Positions 8,299-18,593 are shown, numbered from the stretch's first letter. The stretch is 64,000 bases of DNA from Arthrobacter sp. D5-1 (GCF_017357425.1 NZ_CP014571.1:868001-932000); one strand, 5' to 3'. Numbers and translations are program-made. Notes: generated by a model not told the origin, from the letters alone.

Positions 8299-8754
8299 TT
8301 ACTTGCTGAGCACGCCCGCGTCGTTGATGCGCACGAGCTTCCACGCGGCGAGCCGGCCAATACCAGCGGCCAAGGCAATCGACGACGAGAAAAGTAGCGG
8401 ACCCGTCGCTGACAGTCCGCCAAACGGCGCACACATCAACAAACCTCCGGCGAAGAACGCGGCAACGTGAAGCCACTGATTTCGGAGGCGACGCAGAGCC
8501 AGACCGAGAAGGAACCCCACTGCGGCGCCGATTGCCCAAACCGGGAGCAGGCTGTAGAGGAAGAAGACAACGGCCCATTCTGGGCTCTGGCTGGACAGCA
8601 ATGCGCTGAAGGTCAGGTGGGCAACCCCGACGCCCACTGCCAGCCCCTTGCCGCTGAGCACCACCCGGTCCCTGGGACCGTAACGCCAGCCTCCGGTTGG
8701 GCGTGTTGTTGCCAGCGCGTACGCATCTTCGTCGGTCCATGGTTCCTGGCTCAC
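8299..8754 (-). CDS. Small membrane protein, paralogue of the neighbouring gene
   Basis: 151 residues with a polar N-terminus of about 30 residues and four hydrophobic segments. I do not recognise a named family. It shares the order RxxLRNQWLHVAAFxAGG...GIGRLAAWKLVRIND with the product of 8800-9258, so the two arose by tandem duplication. The start is a GTG with GGAGG five bases upstream. It is followed at once by repeat array A, and the gap to the upstream paralogue is filled by another copy of the same 32-bp repeat. Function unknown; a membrane location is the only firm statement. Confidence 0.7.
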   Translation of the reverse strand: MSQEPWTDEDAYALATTRPTGGWRYGPRDRVVLSGKGLAVGVGVAHLTFSALLSSQSPEWAVVFFLYSLLPVWAIGAAVGFLLGLALRRLRNQWLHVAAFFAGGLLMCAPFGGLSATGPLLFSSSIALAAGIGRLAAWKLVRINDAGVLSK

Positions 8755-8771
8755 GATTACCTCCGAGTGAT

Positions 8772-8820
8772 GTGAGAGAGCGTTCGGCTGAAGGGGTGGT
8801 TATGTGAGAGAGGGATGGTC
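8772..8820 (+). repeat. 32-bp repeat locus D (1.5 copies)
   Basis: One complete 32-bp unit starts GTGAGAGAGCGTTCGGCTGA at 8772 and a second begins GTGAGAGAGGGAT at 8804. The second unit lies inside the last codons and stop of the 8800-9258 gene, so it supplies the C-terminal residues HPSLT of that protein. Confidence 0.85.
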
Positions 8821-9258
8821 GTTGATGCGGACGAGTTTCCAGACGGCCAGTCGGCCAATGCCGGCTCCGAGCGCTGCAGGCAGTGTCATGTAAGCCAAAG
8901 TGTGAATAGTCCAACCCGTGAAAGGAACTCCAACCAGGGTTCCCACCAGAGCGCCGGCGACGATAAAGGCAGCCACGTGGATCCACTGGTTGCGAATACC
9001 CCTCAAGATCTTGCCCAGCAGCATCGCGGTCGGGAGGCCAACCAAACCGATGGGGAGGACACCAAAAACCATGAGAATGGGTAGAAATGAAAGCTGATAT
9101 GCGGCATGTTGTGGATCTTGACTCGCCTTCATGACCCCAGGCACCAGAAAGAACACAACATCGGCAACGAGGACGCCTACTAGAAGTCCCTTCCAGCCCC
9201 GGACCACGCGGTCCCGGTATTCGTAGGGCCAGAATGCCGGATGGTGAGTCGAGTTCAT
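8800..9258 (-). CDS. Small membrane protein, paralogue of the neighbouring gene
   Basis: 152 residues, four predicted membrane helices. The C-terminal half (LRGIRNQWIHVAAFIVAGALV, then GAGIGRLAVWKLVRIND) is shared with the 8299-8754 product. The start ATG overlaps the stop of the upstream epimerase gene as ATGA, making it the third gene of a TetR-epimerase-membrane protein operon. After the conserved RIND the paralogues diverge, and here the tail HPSLT is encoded by a copy of the 32-bp repeat, which suggests that repeat insertion reshaped the gene end. Function unknown. Confidence 0.72.
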   Translation of the reverse strand: MNSTHHPAFWPYEYRDRVVRGWKGLLVGVLVADVVFFLVPGVMKASQDPQHAAYQLSFLPILMVFGVLPIGLVGLPTAMLLGKILRGIRNQWIHVAAFIVAGALVGTLVGVPFTGWTIHTLAYMTLPAALGAGIGRLAVWKLVRINDHPSLT

Positions 9259-10151
9259 GGAGTAGCCGCGATCTCGTTAAGCGCGCCAGCCAGCGAGGGA
9301 TACTCAAACGCGAACCCCGCGTCGAGCAACTTCCGGGGTTCTACCCACCGGCTCTTGAGGACCAGCTCGGTCTGTGTCCGAATGAGGACGGCGCCGGCCT
9401 CGAGCAGCCATGCGGGTGTCGGGATGCCAAAGGGGACACCCATGCTTCGCCGAACCATGGCCATGAGCTCCCGATTGTCCACTGGGTGGGGCGCCGCCGC
9501 GTTCACCGGACCGCTCAGCTCTCCGTGATCGTGGACGAACAGCACCGTCCTGAACAGGTCCTCCACATGGATCCAGCTGAACTTCTGCGTGCCCGGACCC
9601 ATGTGCCCACCCAAACCGAGGCGGGCGAGGTTCCGGAGGGGACTCATGACGCCGCCCGCCCCCAGGACAATCGCGATGCGGAGCGGCACTTTGCGGGTGC
9701 CGGGGACAACGGCAGCCGCCAACTCGTCTTCCCACGCGCGGGCAACGTCCACGGAGAAGCCAGTGCCCAATTCGCCGGAAACCTCGGATTGCGGAGCGTC
9801 TTCCGCATGCCGGTAAATGGTTCCGGTGCTGGAGTTGATCCACGTCCTGGGCGGTTCGGCGCAGGCAGCAACGGCCCGGCCCAAGGCACTTGTTGTGAGA
9901 ACCCGGGAGTCCAGGATCTCCCTCCTGTGCCGCTCGTCATAACGGCAATTCACGGATCGTCCGGCGAGGTTCACCAGAAGTTCGGCACCGTCCAGCACTT
10001 TGGTGATGGCGCCGTCGTCGTGCCATTGCGCGTCAGCCGAAGCGTCCCGCCCAACGGTCCGGACCTGCCAGCCCTTTTGAAGGAACCGCCGCTGGAAGTA
10101 GCTGCCAATGAAGCCAGTAGCGCCGGCGATGACTACTGTCCGCCGCATCAC
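9255..10151 (-). CDS. TIGR01777-family NAD(P)-dependent epimerase/oxidoreductase
   Basis: 298 residues. The extended SDR Rossmann motif GATGFIGSYFQRRFL opens the protein, followed by LVNLAGRSVNCRYDERHRRE, typical of the SulA/YfcH group (TIGR01777), a strand with NSSTGTIYRH, and FSWIHVEDLFRTVLF. The C-terminal part (VEPRKLLDAGFAFEYPSL) is the DUF1731 domain found in this family. The enzymatic substrate of the family is not established. The gene overlaps both neighbours by 4 bp (TetR upstream, membrane protein downstream), so it is translationally coupled to its probable repressor. Confidence 0.9.
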   Translation of the reverse strand: MMRRTVVIAGATGFIGSYFQRRFLQKGWQVRTVGRDASADAQWHDDGAITKVLDGAELLVNLAGRSVNCRYDERHRREILDSRVLTTSALGRAVAACAEPPRTWINSSTGTIYRHAEDAPQSEVSGELGTGFSVDVARAWEDELAAAVVPGTRKVPLRIAIVLGAGGVMSPLRNLARLGLGGHMGPGTQKFSWIHVEDLFRTVLFVHDHGELSGPVNAAAPHPVDNRELMAMVRRSMGVPFGIPTPAWLLEAGAVLIRTQTELVLKSRWVEPRKLLDAGFAFEYPSLAGALNEIAATP

Positions 10152-10810
10152 GAATCTTCCTTGACGTTGCGCACGAGTCCCAGAACGTCATCGAACACCT
10201 TGCTGACGCCCGGAATCTTCGCCAGCGACAAGCCGCGCGCCACCAGCGGGGCGGCGCCGTCGATCAGCTTGCGTGTGCGGCGCTGGTTCTCGGAGGTGTC
10301 GTAAACCCAGAACAGTGCGACTCCCATGTACGCCAGCCACAGCAGCTCGGGCAGATCGCCGCGCAGCTTCTTTGCGACGGCGGGGGAGGAGCCCTCGACG
10401 GCGGACCGGAAGATCGCGAGCGAAGCCTCCCGTGCGGCGGTGGACGCCTCGCCGAACGGATTGACGGGCGACGACGGCCGGATCGCCGTCGCGATGAAGT
10501 CGGAACCAAACTGGTGGTACGGCGCCATGACGTCGATGCCGGTGTGCAGCACTGCCTTCAGGCGGCCTGCGAGATCTTGGACTCCTTCCAAGGCCTGCGC
10601 CGCGACCACGGCGTGTTCATCCTGCACTTGAACGTAAAGCTCCTGGACGAGCTCGTCCTTGGATGCGAAATAGTAGTAGGCATTGCCGACGGAGACCCCG
10701 GCCTCCTGGGCAATGGCTCGCATGGTGGTCTTCTCAAAGCCAACCTCGCGGAACATTTTCAGCGCGACGTCGGCCACTAATTGGCGGGTCTGCTCACTCT
10801 TTGCTGCCAT
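10148..10810 (-). CDS. TetR family repressor of the epimerase operon
   Basis: 220 residues with an N-terminal helix-turn-helix (VALKMFREVGFEKTTMRAIA, recognition region VSVGNAYYYFASKDELVQELY) and a helical C-terminal domain of TetR type. ATG is preceded by GGGAG seven bases upstream. It is the first gene of the operon and overlaps the epimerase by ATGA. A perfect 15-bp inverted repeat lies 22-72 bp upstream of the start, which is strong evidence for autoregulation. Ligand unknown. Confidence 0.9.
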   Translation of the reverse strand: MAAKSEQTRQLVADVALKMFREVGFEKTTMRAIAQEAGVSVGNAYYYFASKDELVQELYVQVQDEHAVVAAQALEGVQDLAGRLKAVLHTGIDVMAPYHQFGSDFIATAIRPSSPVNPFGEASTAAREASLAIFRSAVEGSSPAVAKKLRGDLPELLWLAYMGVALFWVYDTSENQRRTRKLIDGAAPLVARGLSLAKIPGVSKVFDDVLGLVRNVKEDS

Positions 10811-10831
10811 GGTGCCGCTCCCTGGGACGTA

Positions 10832-10882
10832 TTTTGAACGTGTTCAAGACTGAGTATGGCATATTTCTGAACACGTTCAAAA
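10832..10882. promoter_or_regulatory. Probable TetR operator
   Basis: TTTTGAACGTGTTCA at 10832 and its exact reverse complement ending at 10882 form a perfect 15-bp inverted repeat with a 21-bp spacer. Each arm is itself nearly palindromic (TTGAAC-GT-GTTCAA), so the site could bind two dimers. It lies just upstream of the TetR gene and next to repeat array B. Confidence 0.75.
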
Positions 10883-10889
10883 GGGGGAC

Positions 10890-11002
10890 GTGAGTGAGCG
10901 TTGGGTTCAAGCCCGAGGGATGTGGGAGAGCGTTGGGTTCAAGCCCGAGGGATGTGAGAGAGCGTTGGGTTCAAGCCCGAGGGATGTGAGGGAGCGTTGG
11001 GG
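10890..11002 (+). repeat. 32-bp tandem repeat array B (3.5 copies)
   Basis: Units at 10890, 10922 and 10954 are nearly identical, with a partial unit at 10986. The conserved parts are GTGAGAGAGCGTTGGGTTCA and AGCCCGAGGGAT. It fills the region between the TetR operator and the leader of the transporter gene. Period and ends match arrays A, C and D. Confidence 0.93.
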
Positions 11003-11120
11003 TGAAGGAGTGGGAGAATGGAACCGGTGCCGGGCCACATGCCCCACCAACCACAGTGCTAATACAGCGGGGCGCCCTGAACGAAGGAGCCTGCGCGAAC
11101 CACTACGAAATGGATGACCC

Positions 11121-11831
11121 ATGCCCTCGCCCTCAGGCTCCAGTACCTTGAGCAAGCCCGCCCCACGCTTTGCTTCAATAGGCTCCCCGTATTTCGGCAT
11201 CATGCTGGCCATCATGGCCGTGGTGCTGATCCTGTCCAACATCGGCGCTTCCAAGGGCGTCGCGCTCGGGCCAATCCTGACTGACGGCGGGTTCTTCCTG
11301 TTCCCCATCGCCTACATCCTGGGTGATGTGATGAGCGAGGTGTACGGCTTCAAGGTGGCGCGCAAGGCCATCATCACCTCGTTTGCCCTCTCGGTCTTTG
11401 CCTCTCTCTGCTACTGGATCATCATCGTGCTGCCCGGTTTCAATGACGAGTACAGCATCGGCAAGCAAGCAGCCCTCGAAGGCGCCCTCGGACCCGTGCC
11501 GCTGATCGTCCTTGGATCGCTCCTTGCCTTCCTTGCCGGACAGACCATCAACTCCTGGATCCTGGTGAAGATGAAGGCCCGCACCGGCGAGAAGTCCCTG
11601 TGGGCACGCCTGATGGGCTCGTCCGTGGTGGGCGAATTCGTGGACACCCTGATCTTCTGCAGCATCGCGGCATCGGTCATCGGCATCACGGACTTTGGCT
11701 CGTTCCTGAACTACGCCCTGGTTGGCTTCGTCTACAAGACGGCCGTGGAGTTCCTGTTCGTGCCCGTCACCGTGTTGGTTGTCGGGTGGATCAAGAAGCG
11801 CGAGCCAAGCTACGGGGTAACGGCAGCCTAG
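11121..11831 (+). CDS. Queuosine precursor transporter (YhhQ/COG1738 family)
   Basis: A 236-residue membrane protein with six predicted helices. FPIAYILGDVMSEVYGFKVARKAI is the family signature, followed by the conserved LLAFLAGQTINSWILVKMK and VGEFVDTLIFCSIA. YhhQ proteins take up queuine or preQ0/preQ1. It is convergent with tgt, whose enzyme inserts the base into tRNA; no queC-queE-queF genes are visible, so the organism may salvage the base. There is no strong ribosome site directly before this ATG. A GAAGGAG lies about 33 bp upstream, and the leader from 11003 can fold (GCCCC with GGGGC), but I cannot match it to a known preQ1 riboswitch. Confidence 0.88.
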   Translation: MPSPSGSSTLSKPAPRFASIGSPYFGIMLAIMAVVLILSNIGASKGVALGPILTDGGFFLFPIAYILGDVMSEVYGFKVARKAIITSFALSVFASLCYWIIIVLPGFNDEYSIGKQAALEGALGPVPLIVLGSLLAFLAGQTINSWILVKMKARTGEKSLWARLMGSSVVGEFVDTLIFCSIAASVIGITDFGSFLNYALVGFVYKTAVEFLFVPVTVLVVGWIKKREPSYGVTAA

Positions 11832-11859
11832 GCTCGGGCCGAGTTCGCCGGAACCGTGT

Positions 11860-11907
11860 GAGTTCGCCGGAAGTTTCCGCACGCCCACGCACGCTTCCGG
11901 CGAACTC
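11860..11907. terminator. Bidirectional hairpin between yhhQ and tgt
   Basis: GAGTTCGCCGGAAG pairs perfectly (14 bp) with CTTCCGGCGAACTC around a 20-nt loop. A further copy of GAGTTCGCCGGAA lies just before it at 11841. The arms resemble GAGTTCGCTGGAAC at 250 near the left edge, so it may also be a dispersed element. There is no U-run. Confidence 0.65.
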
Positions 11908-11912
11908 GACGC

Positions 11913-14002
<2,090 letters not shown>

Positions 14003-14074
14003 GGCCCCGAATCTACCGCCGTTCGCGCCCGCATAACAGGTCTTGAAATACCCAGAAGCGGCGGGTCCGGAAAT

Positions 14075-15136
14075 TTATGCCCGCACTGCTTCGAGTTCGT
14101 TGCTGATCCGCCGGGCCAACTCGTCTTCGCCGATGGTCTTGGAGCCGCCGTGGGCGCGCAGGAACATGAGCGCTTCGAGTCGGAGGAACCGCCAATCGCG
14201 TTCGGCCTCGTGGTTGCCGTTGTCGATCGCGCGGAAGATTTCCTTGTCGTACAGGTTGGGTTCGTTGAGCGAGCGCTGCCGGACCCGGGCGTTGATCCGG
14301 GCCTTGAACGGGTCCTCTTCCTGGGACTCGGGCGCGCGCAACAGTTTCTCGTAGACCGCGGCACGTTCGGCTTGTCCGGCTTCGCGGCAGATGAAACTGG
14401 ACAACGCCAGCGCCCGCTCAATGGATGCCCAGCGGTCCAGGTTGCCGTCAAAGGGCAGCACGTTGAGCAGGTCCGCTACGGCCAGGGCATGGTCCGGATC
14501 GCGCAGCACAATGCAGAGGTCGAACGCCAGGTTGCTGAGATCCCGGAGGCAGCTGCCTGATTTGGTGTTGATGCCCTTCGTCAGGCGATCCGCCAGGACC
14601 TGGACGCCGTTCTTGCCCTTGTGGTTGGCCGCGGCTGCGCTCACCACGGCCTCCGGGGTGCCATCCGGTTCGGGGATCAGGGCCAACTCTTCGGCGCTGG
14701 GGCGGGTGTACGTGGGTGGCATTTCCGGGCGGGGAGGAACGACGACGGCCGGCTCGGGGGAGGCATCGGAGCCTCCTTCTGCGGAGGTACTGGAGGCAGG
14801 GGTGCGGGAGTCGAGTGCACCAGAGTCCGGAATGTTGGAATCCGGCGTATTGGACTCGGGGGCGCCCGCGCCCGCCGTCCCGGCGTCGCTCTCCGCATCC
14901 ACGCCTGCATCGACGGCGTCGCACACAGGGACACTGGACCCGACAGCGATCCGCACCGTGCCGCCGTCGACCATGGTCACCAGCAGCAACGCGGCAACGT
15001 CGTAATCGTCGTTCTGCACCTCGATGCCGGCGATTTCAGCGGCTGGCCCGTCGCCGGGCGGATAGACAAAATCTCCGGGCCGCAGGTCCCCAGCCTGCTT
15101 CTCTCTGTACTGCTGTGTGGCTGGGCTGTGAGTCAT
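14075..15136 (-). CDS. Conserved actinobacterial protein with disordered linker
   Basis: 353 residues. Three parts can be seen: an N-terminal domain (residues 1-75) with PGDFVYPPGDGPAAEIAGIE and alternating strands; a low-complexity linker (about 80-150) rich in PDS, PES and SNxPDS repeats; and an all-helical C-terminal half that starts near GVQVLADRLTKGINTKSGSC and looks like a helical-repeat (TPR-like) domain. ATG has AAGGA six bases upstream. I think it belongs to an unnamed family found in Arthrobacter and relatives, but I cannot assign a function. No operon partner is obvious. Confidence 0.65.
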   Translation of the reverse strand: MTHSPATQQYREKQAGDLRPGDFVYPPGDGPAAEIAGIEVQNDDYDVAALLLVTMVDGGTVRIAVGSSVPVCDAVDAGVDAESDAGTAGAGAPESNTPDSNIPDSGALDSRTPASSTSAEGGSDASPEPAVVVPPRPEMPPTYTRPSAEELALIPEPDGTPEAVVSAAAANHKGKNGVQVLADRLTKGINTKSGSCLRDLSNLAFDLCIVLRDPDHALAVADLLNVLPFDGNLDRWASIERALALSSFICREAGQAERAAVYEKLLRAPESQEEDPFKARINARVRQRSLNEPNLYDKEIFRAIDNGNHEAERDWRFLRLEALMFLRAHGGSKTIGEDELARRISNELEAVRA

Positions 15137-15209
15137 CGGAAGTCCTTTGGTTCTCTTGGGGTCCGCCGTCCAGTCTACAAAGGGCGGCTGGTGCAGGTGC
15201 GGGGACCCG

Positions 15210-15749
15210 CTAGAGAACGATGCCCGAAAAAGCCAGCGCCTGGCGCACGAGGTTCCCGCGTCCGCCGTCGAATTCCTGCTGGACGTTCTCGCTCAGCACC
15301 TCTTGCGGCGTCATCCAGGTGAGTTCCAGTGCGTCCTGGCGTGGTTCGCATTCGCCGGTCACCGGGATGACGTAGGCCAGCGAGACCGCATGCTGGCGGT
15401 CATCCGTAAAGCCGGTTTGGGAGGGGGCCGGGAAGTATTCGGCCACGGTGAAGGGGACCGGGCTGATGGGGAGCTGCGGGAAGGCCAAGGGACCGAGGTC
15501 CTTCTCCATGTGACGCAGGAGAGCTGCGCGGATGGTCTCGCGGTAGAGGACGCGGCCGGAGACGAGGTAGCGGACCATGTTGCCGTCGGCGTCGCCCTGC
15601 AAGAGCGTGCCAACCTCATTCACATACCCGAGCGGATCCAGCCTGACCGGAACAGCCTCCACGTAGACCATGGGAAGTCGGCCGCGGGCTTCGAAGAGGT
15701 CTTCATCTGAAAGCCAGCCTGGATACGGGTCGGGTGTACGTACGCTCAT
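15210..15749 (-). CDS. DUF4916 Nudix-fold protein with degenerate Nudix box
   Basis: 179 residues, similar to the DUF4916 family of actinobacteria. The segment SGRVLYRETIRAALLRHMEK aligns with the Nudix box GX5EX7REUXEEXGU, but the catalytic REUXEE is RHMEKD here, so the metal-binding glutamates are partly lost. The fold is probably retained, hydrolysis is doubtful. WLSDEDLFEARGRLPMVYVEAVPVRLDP is the conserved N-terminus. The gene stands between unrelated genes and has no strong ribosome site, so the start is less certain. Confidence 0.75.
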   Translation of the reverse strand: MSVRTPDPYPGWLSDEDLFEARGRLPMVYVEAVPVRLDPLGYVNEVGTLLQGDADGNMVRYLVSGRVLYRETIRAALLRHMEKDLGPLAFPQLPISPVPFTVAEYFPAPSQTGFTDDRQHAVSLAYVIPVTGECEPRQDALELTWMTPQEVLSENVQQEFDGGRGNLVRQALAFSGIVL

Positions 15750-15932
15750 GGTTAAGTTCTACCCCATCCCCAGCCGAACTTCCTTGGTGGCGTTCCGGTG
15801 GCTGCGAGGTTACGCTCGCGGCGGTATTAGAGGACCAGAATCGTCTCGTCCGGCTTCCCAGGTGTTATGTGGGCAAGGATTTTCTCCTGCGGATGCGATC
15901 AAACGGCGCTTCCGCAGGGCAGCTGCCAAAGA

Positions 15933-16664
15933 CTAGCTGCTTGGGCTCGCCGGCGCCTGCTGCGATGGTGATTGTTCGATCACGATCGACGCCGGCGCTG
16001 CCCCACCCGCAGCATCCGGGTTGGCGACGTACAGCACGTCCTCGCTGATCCTGGCTTCGATTTTCGCTTCGGTGAGCCGGTGCAACAACGGCTCCAGCCC
16101 GCCGTCGTACTCGAAGGAAAGATCCCCGTTGGCGCTGTCCGCGCCGTGGATCGCGCGCAGGATGCCGCCGTTCTTGGTGGTGAACGTGGCTGACTCGTCG
16201 TCCTCCGTGCGCGGCCGGGCGCCGATGTTCCGCAGATCGTTGGCCGCAAGGCCCACGAAAGGGCTGATCCAGTTGCCTACTACGGCCAGCGCCGGGTCAG
16301 CCTCCGTGGACGTGGCCCAGGTGCCATCCGCTGCCCTGGTCGCAGGGAACGCGAAGAACTCGAAACCGTCCTCGGCAGAGATCCGCACGGTGGGTCCGTC
16401 CTGGGTTTCGTTCCAGTCAGCCTGGGTGCCGTCTTCCTCGGTGCGGCGCGCAAATTCCGCCAGGTTCCCCACCTCCACACCGAAAATCGTGGAGCCGTCC
16501 AACGGATGACCCTGCTCCACGAATCCCACCGCGAGGCGACCCGAACCGGCGTCGAACTCGCACCAGGCGTCGTCGTCCACGGTCTTCACCATCCCGAGCG
16601 CTTGGAGGAGCGTGGACCACTGATCGGGGCGGGACGTGTAATGGGTGGGGCGGGCTCGCAGCAT
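15933..16664 (-). CDS. VOC (glyoxalase/bleomycin-resistance) superfamily protein
   Basis: 243 residues. Two related halves are seen, each with the beta-alpha-beta-beta-beta pattern: HYTSRPDQWSTLLQALGM with WCEFDAGSGRLAVGF, and VGLAANDLRNIGARPRTEDD with ATFTTKNGGILRAIHG. This is the usual tandem VOC layout, though metal-binding histidines and glutamates are not clear, so it may be non-enzymatic. ATG has AGGAGG four bases upstream, a strong start. It is divergent from the YdeI-like gene. Confidence 0.7.
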   Translation of the reverse strand: MLRARPTHYTSRPDQWSTLLQALGMVKTVDDDAWCEFDAGSGRLAVGFVEQGHPLDGSTIFGVEVGNLAEFARRTEEDGTQADWNETQDGPTVRISAEDGFEFFAFPATRAADGTWATSTEADPALAVVGNWISPFVGLAANDLRNIGARPRTEDDESATFTTKNGGILRAIHGADSANGDLSFEYDGGLEPLLHRLTEAKIEARISEDVLYVANPDAAGGAAPASIVIEQSPSQQAPASPSS

Positions 16665-16749
16665 TGGTCCTCCTGGGCAGGGTAGTCACTTCCCAGCCTA
16701 TGCCGCGTGGACTTGCCTTGGACCGCCCTTTTCACAGCAGAATAGGCTC

Positions 16750-17355
16750 ATGCCCATTGAGCTTCCGGAACTCCTTCTCCAAGACGGCGCCGCGTGGCGT
16801 GACTGGCTTTCGGCGCACGCTGCCGAGAGCCCGGGAGTGTGGCTGATCCTGCACAAGAAAGGCGGCACGGTCACGGAGCTGGACTACGACGCCGCCCTGG
16901 ATGAGGCACTGTGCTTTGGCTGGATCGACGGTCAATCGAAGAGCCGCGACGACGAAAGCTACATGCAGCGCATGACGCCGCGGGGCCGCAAAAGCATCTG
17001 GTCAGTCCGGAACGTGGGCCACATTGCCCGGCTGGAATCCGAGGGCAAAATGACCGACGCCGGACGTGCCGCCGTCGAAGCTGCCAAGGCCGATGGCCGC
17101 TGGGAAGCTGCCTATGCAGGTCCTGCGGACTCCGTGGTCCCTGACGATCTGGCTGCCGCCATCGCCGCGGTGCCGGAAGCGCAGGCGATGTTCGAGGTCC
17201 TGACCTCCCAAAACCGCTTCGCGTTGATCCACCGCACCAACGGAGTGAAACGTGCAGAGACCCGGGCCCGCAAGATTGCCGGGTTCGTGGAGATGCTGGC
17301 CCGGCACGAAACGCCGTATCCGCAGAAGAAGCGCCCGGCTGCCGACGGCGGTTAG
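16750..17355 (+). CDS. YdeI/OmpD-associated family protein
   Basis: 201 residues. The family hallmark DYDAALDEALCFGWIDGQSK and MQRMTPRGRKSIWSVRN are both present, as is the C-terminal segment with GVKRAETRARKIAGFVEMLARHE. YdeI-like proteins have been linked to resistance to polymyxin and to cationic peptides, but the biochemical role is unknown. I choose the ATG before PIELPELLL because the longer reading from 16645 overlaps the divergent VOC gene and has no family similarity. It is convergent with, and overlaps by 4 bp, the GH76 gene. Confidence 0.85.
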   Translation: MPIELPELLLQDGAAWRDWLSAHAAESPGVWLILHKKGGTVTELDYDAALDEALCFGWIDGQSKSRDDESYMQRMTPRGRKSIWSVRNVGHIARLESEGKMTDAGRAAVEAAKADGRWEAAYAGPADSVVPDDLAAAIAAVPEAQAMFEVLTSQNRFALIHRTNGVKRAETRARKIAGFVEMLARHETPYPQKKRPAADGG

Positions 17356-18509
17356 AGCGTGGCCGCAGCTTCCAGCGTCATCCAGGCTTGAAGCTGCGTG
17401 GACAGTTCGACGGCGGCACCCACCGGATACGTCTCGGCCGCCGGCCGCAGCGGATTGGGGGAGAATATGAGCGCCGGGGCTTCGGTGGGGGCTGGTTCCG
17501 ACGCCTCACGACGCGTCATCCAGAACGCCTCGGCCGTAGCGTGCACCAAGGCCCGGGCAGTGTCCCGAGCAGTTGCGGGCAACCGTTGGTCCCGCGCGGC
17601 AAGTGCGAGGTAGCGGACCAGGATGCCGGTGAAAAGTCCGCCGTCGCCCGTGCCGTCACCATGGATGACTCGTGTTCCGGGGACCGTCAGTTCGCGGGAC
17701 ACCGACTCAACCAGCCGCGCAGCACGTTCCAGGTTCTCCTGGCCACCAAGTTCCAGCAAGGCACCAAGGATTGGACCTTGGTTGTAGGTGTAGACCGCCT
17801 CCTCGAGGACGGTCTCGCCATTGCGGATGCGAAGTCCATCCAAGTAGACACCCCGTTGCGGGTCGAAAAGCCTGCTGTTGAGCCACGTCACCAGAGACTG
17901 CGCCCGTTCCCTGTGCCCGGTCCGCGCAAAGTAGAGCGCTACGGGAGCTGTAGCAGGAGTGTTCTTGAAGTCCCGTTGGGTGCTCCAAAACGTTCCGCCG
18001 CCCAGATCGTCCGTGGAGGCCGAGTGGAACTGCAGGGTGAGCTTCTTGCGGACGTACGCATTGCGCCGACGACCCGGTTTCCTGGTTTCATCCGCCAGCT
18101 TCTCCAGCCGGTGCGTAGCGAGGGCGAGCCACGCCATGTCGTCATAGAACTGGTTCTCGAACCTCAGCAGATTCCGCAACCGAATGGTGGTGACCAGCCG
18201 CGAAGCGAGCCTGCCCGCACTGGGGCGGGAGACGCCGTCGAACTTTGTTGTGGTGGCCAGCTCACGGCGGCCGGCGTCCACCAGGCAATCGACATAGTGC
18301 GCCTGCCACCAGTAATGCCAGGGACCAAAGACGCTGCGGAGAGTAGTGGCGGGAAGGCTGACCGCCCCGATATGCGTGCCGGGAAGGAAGAGCAGGCGCC
18401 GGCCGAAGGTCCGCGTCACTGATCGGGCGGCCTGGTTGGCGCGCGTTGCCCACTCGTCCTGGTCCGTGAGGGGGAGCGGCTGGTCGGCAGCGAAAGCGTC
18501 GGCGGGCAT
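17352..18509 (-). CDS. Glycoside hydrolase family 76-like (alpha-1,6-mannanase) protein
   Basis: 385 residues. The GH76 catalytic pair of aspartates appears in ENQFYDDMAWLALA, and TFWSTQRDFKNTPATAPVAL, EAVYTYNQGPILGALLEL and GDGGLFTGILVRYLA match the inner-helix segments of the (alpha/alpha)6 barrel. Family members cut alpha-1,6-mannan. No signal peptide or membrane segment is visible (the N-terminus is MPADAFAADQPLPLTDQDEW), so it is probably cytoplasmic and may act on internalised or stored mannans, or have another substrate. It overlaps the convergent YdeI-like gene by 4 bp. Confidence 0.85.
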   Translation of the reverse strand: MPADAFAADQPLPLTDQDEWATRANQAARSVTRTFGRRLLFLPGTHIGAVSLPATTLRSVFGPWHYWWQAHYVDCLVDAGRRELATTTKFDGVSRPSAGRLASRLVTTIRLRNLLRFENQFYDDMAWLALATHRLEKLADETRKPGRRRNAYVRKKLTLQFHSASTDDLGGGTFWSTQRDFKNTPATAPVALYFARTGHRERAQSLVTWLNSRLFDPQRGVYLDGLRIRNGETVLEEAVYTYNQGPILGALLELGGQENLERAARLVESVSRELTVPGTRVIHGDGTGDGGLFTGILVRYLALAARDQRLPATARDTARALVHATAEAFWMTRREASEPAPTEAPALIFSPNPLRPAAETYPVGAAVELSTQLQAWMTLEAAATL

Positions 18510-18548
18510 GGTCCCAGCCTACCGAGGGTGCGCTGGCCCACAATTCCA

Positions 18549-18564
18549 GTTAACATGCATTAAC
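18549..18564. promoter_or_regulatory. Candidate operator upstream of SDR/ACAD operon
   Basis: GTTAA and TTAAC form a 5-bp inverted repeat with a 6-bp spacer, 30 bp before the SDR start codon, a spacing that would cover the promoter. No regulator gene is adjacent. Confidence 0.3.
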
Positions 18565-18593
18565 GGATTTTGGGTCTGCATCAAGGAGGATGA

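Noticed and set aside
11003..11120. preQ1 riboswitch in the yhhQ leader
   Set aside because: The leader can fold, but I could not match the conserved parts of the preQ1-I or preQ1-II class. A covariance-model search would decide it.
11109..11150. Short upstream open frame overlapping the yhhQ start
   Set aside because: The 13-codon frame has no close ribosome site. GAAGGAG is about 20 bases away, which is too far.
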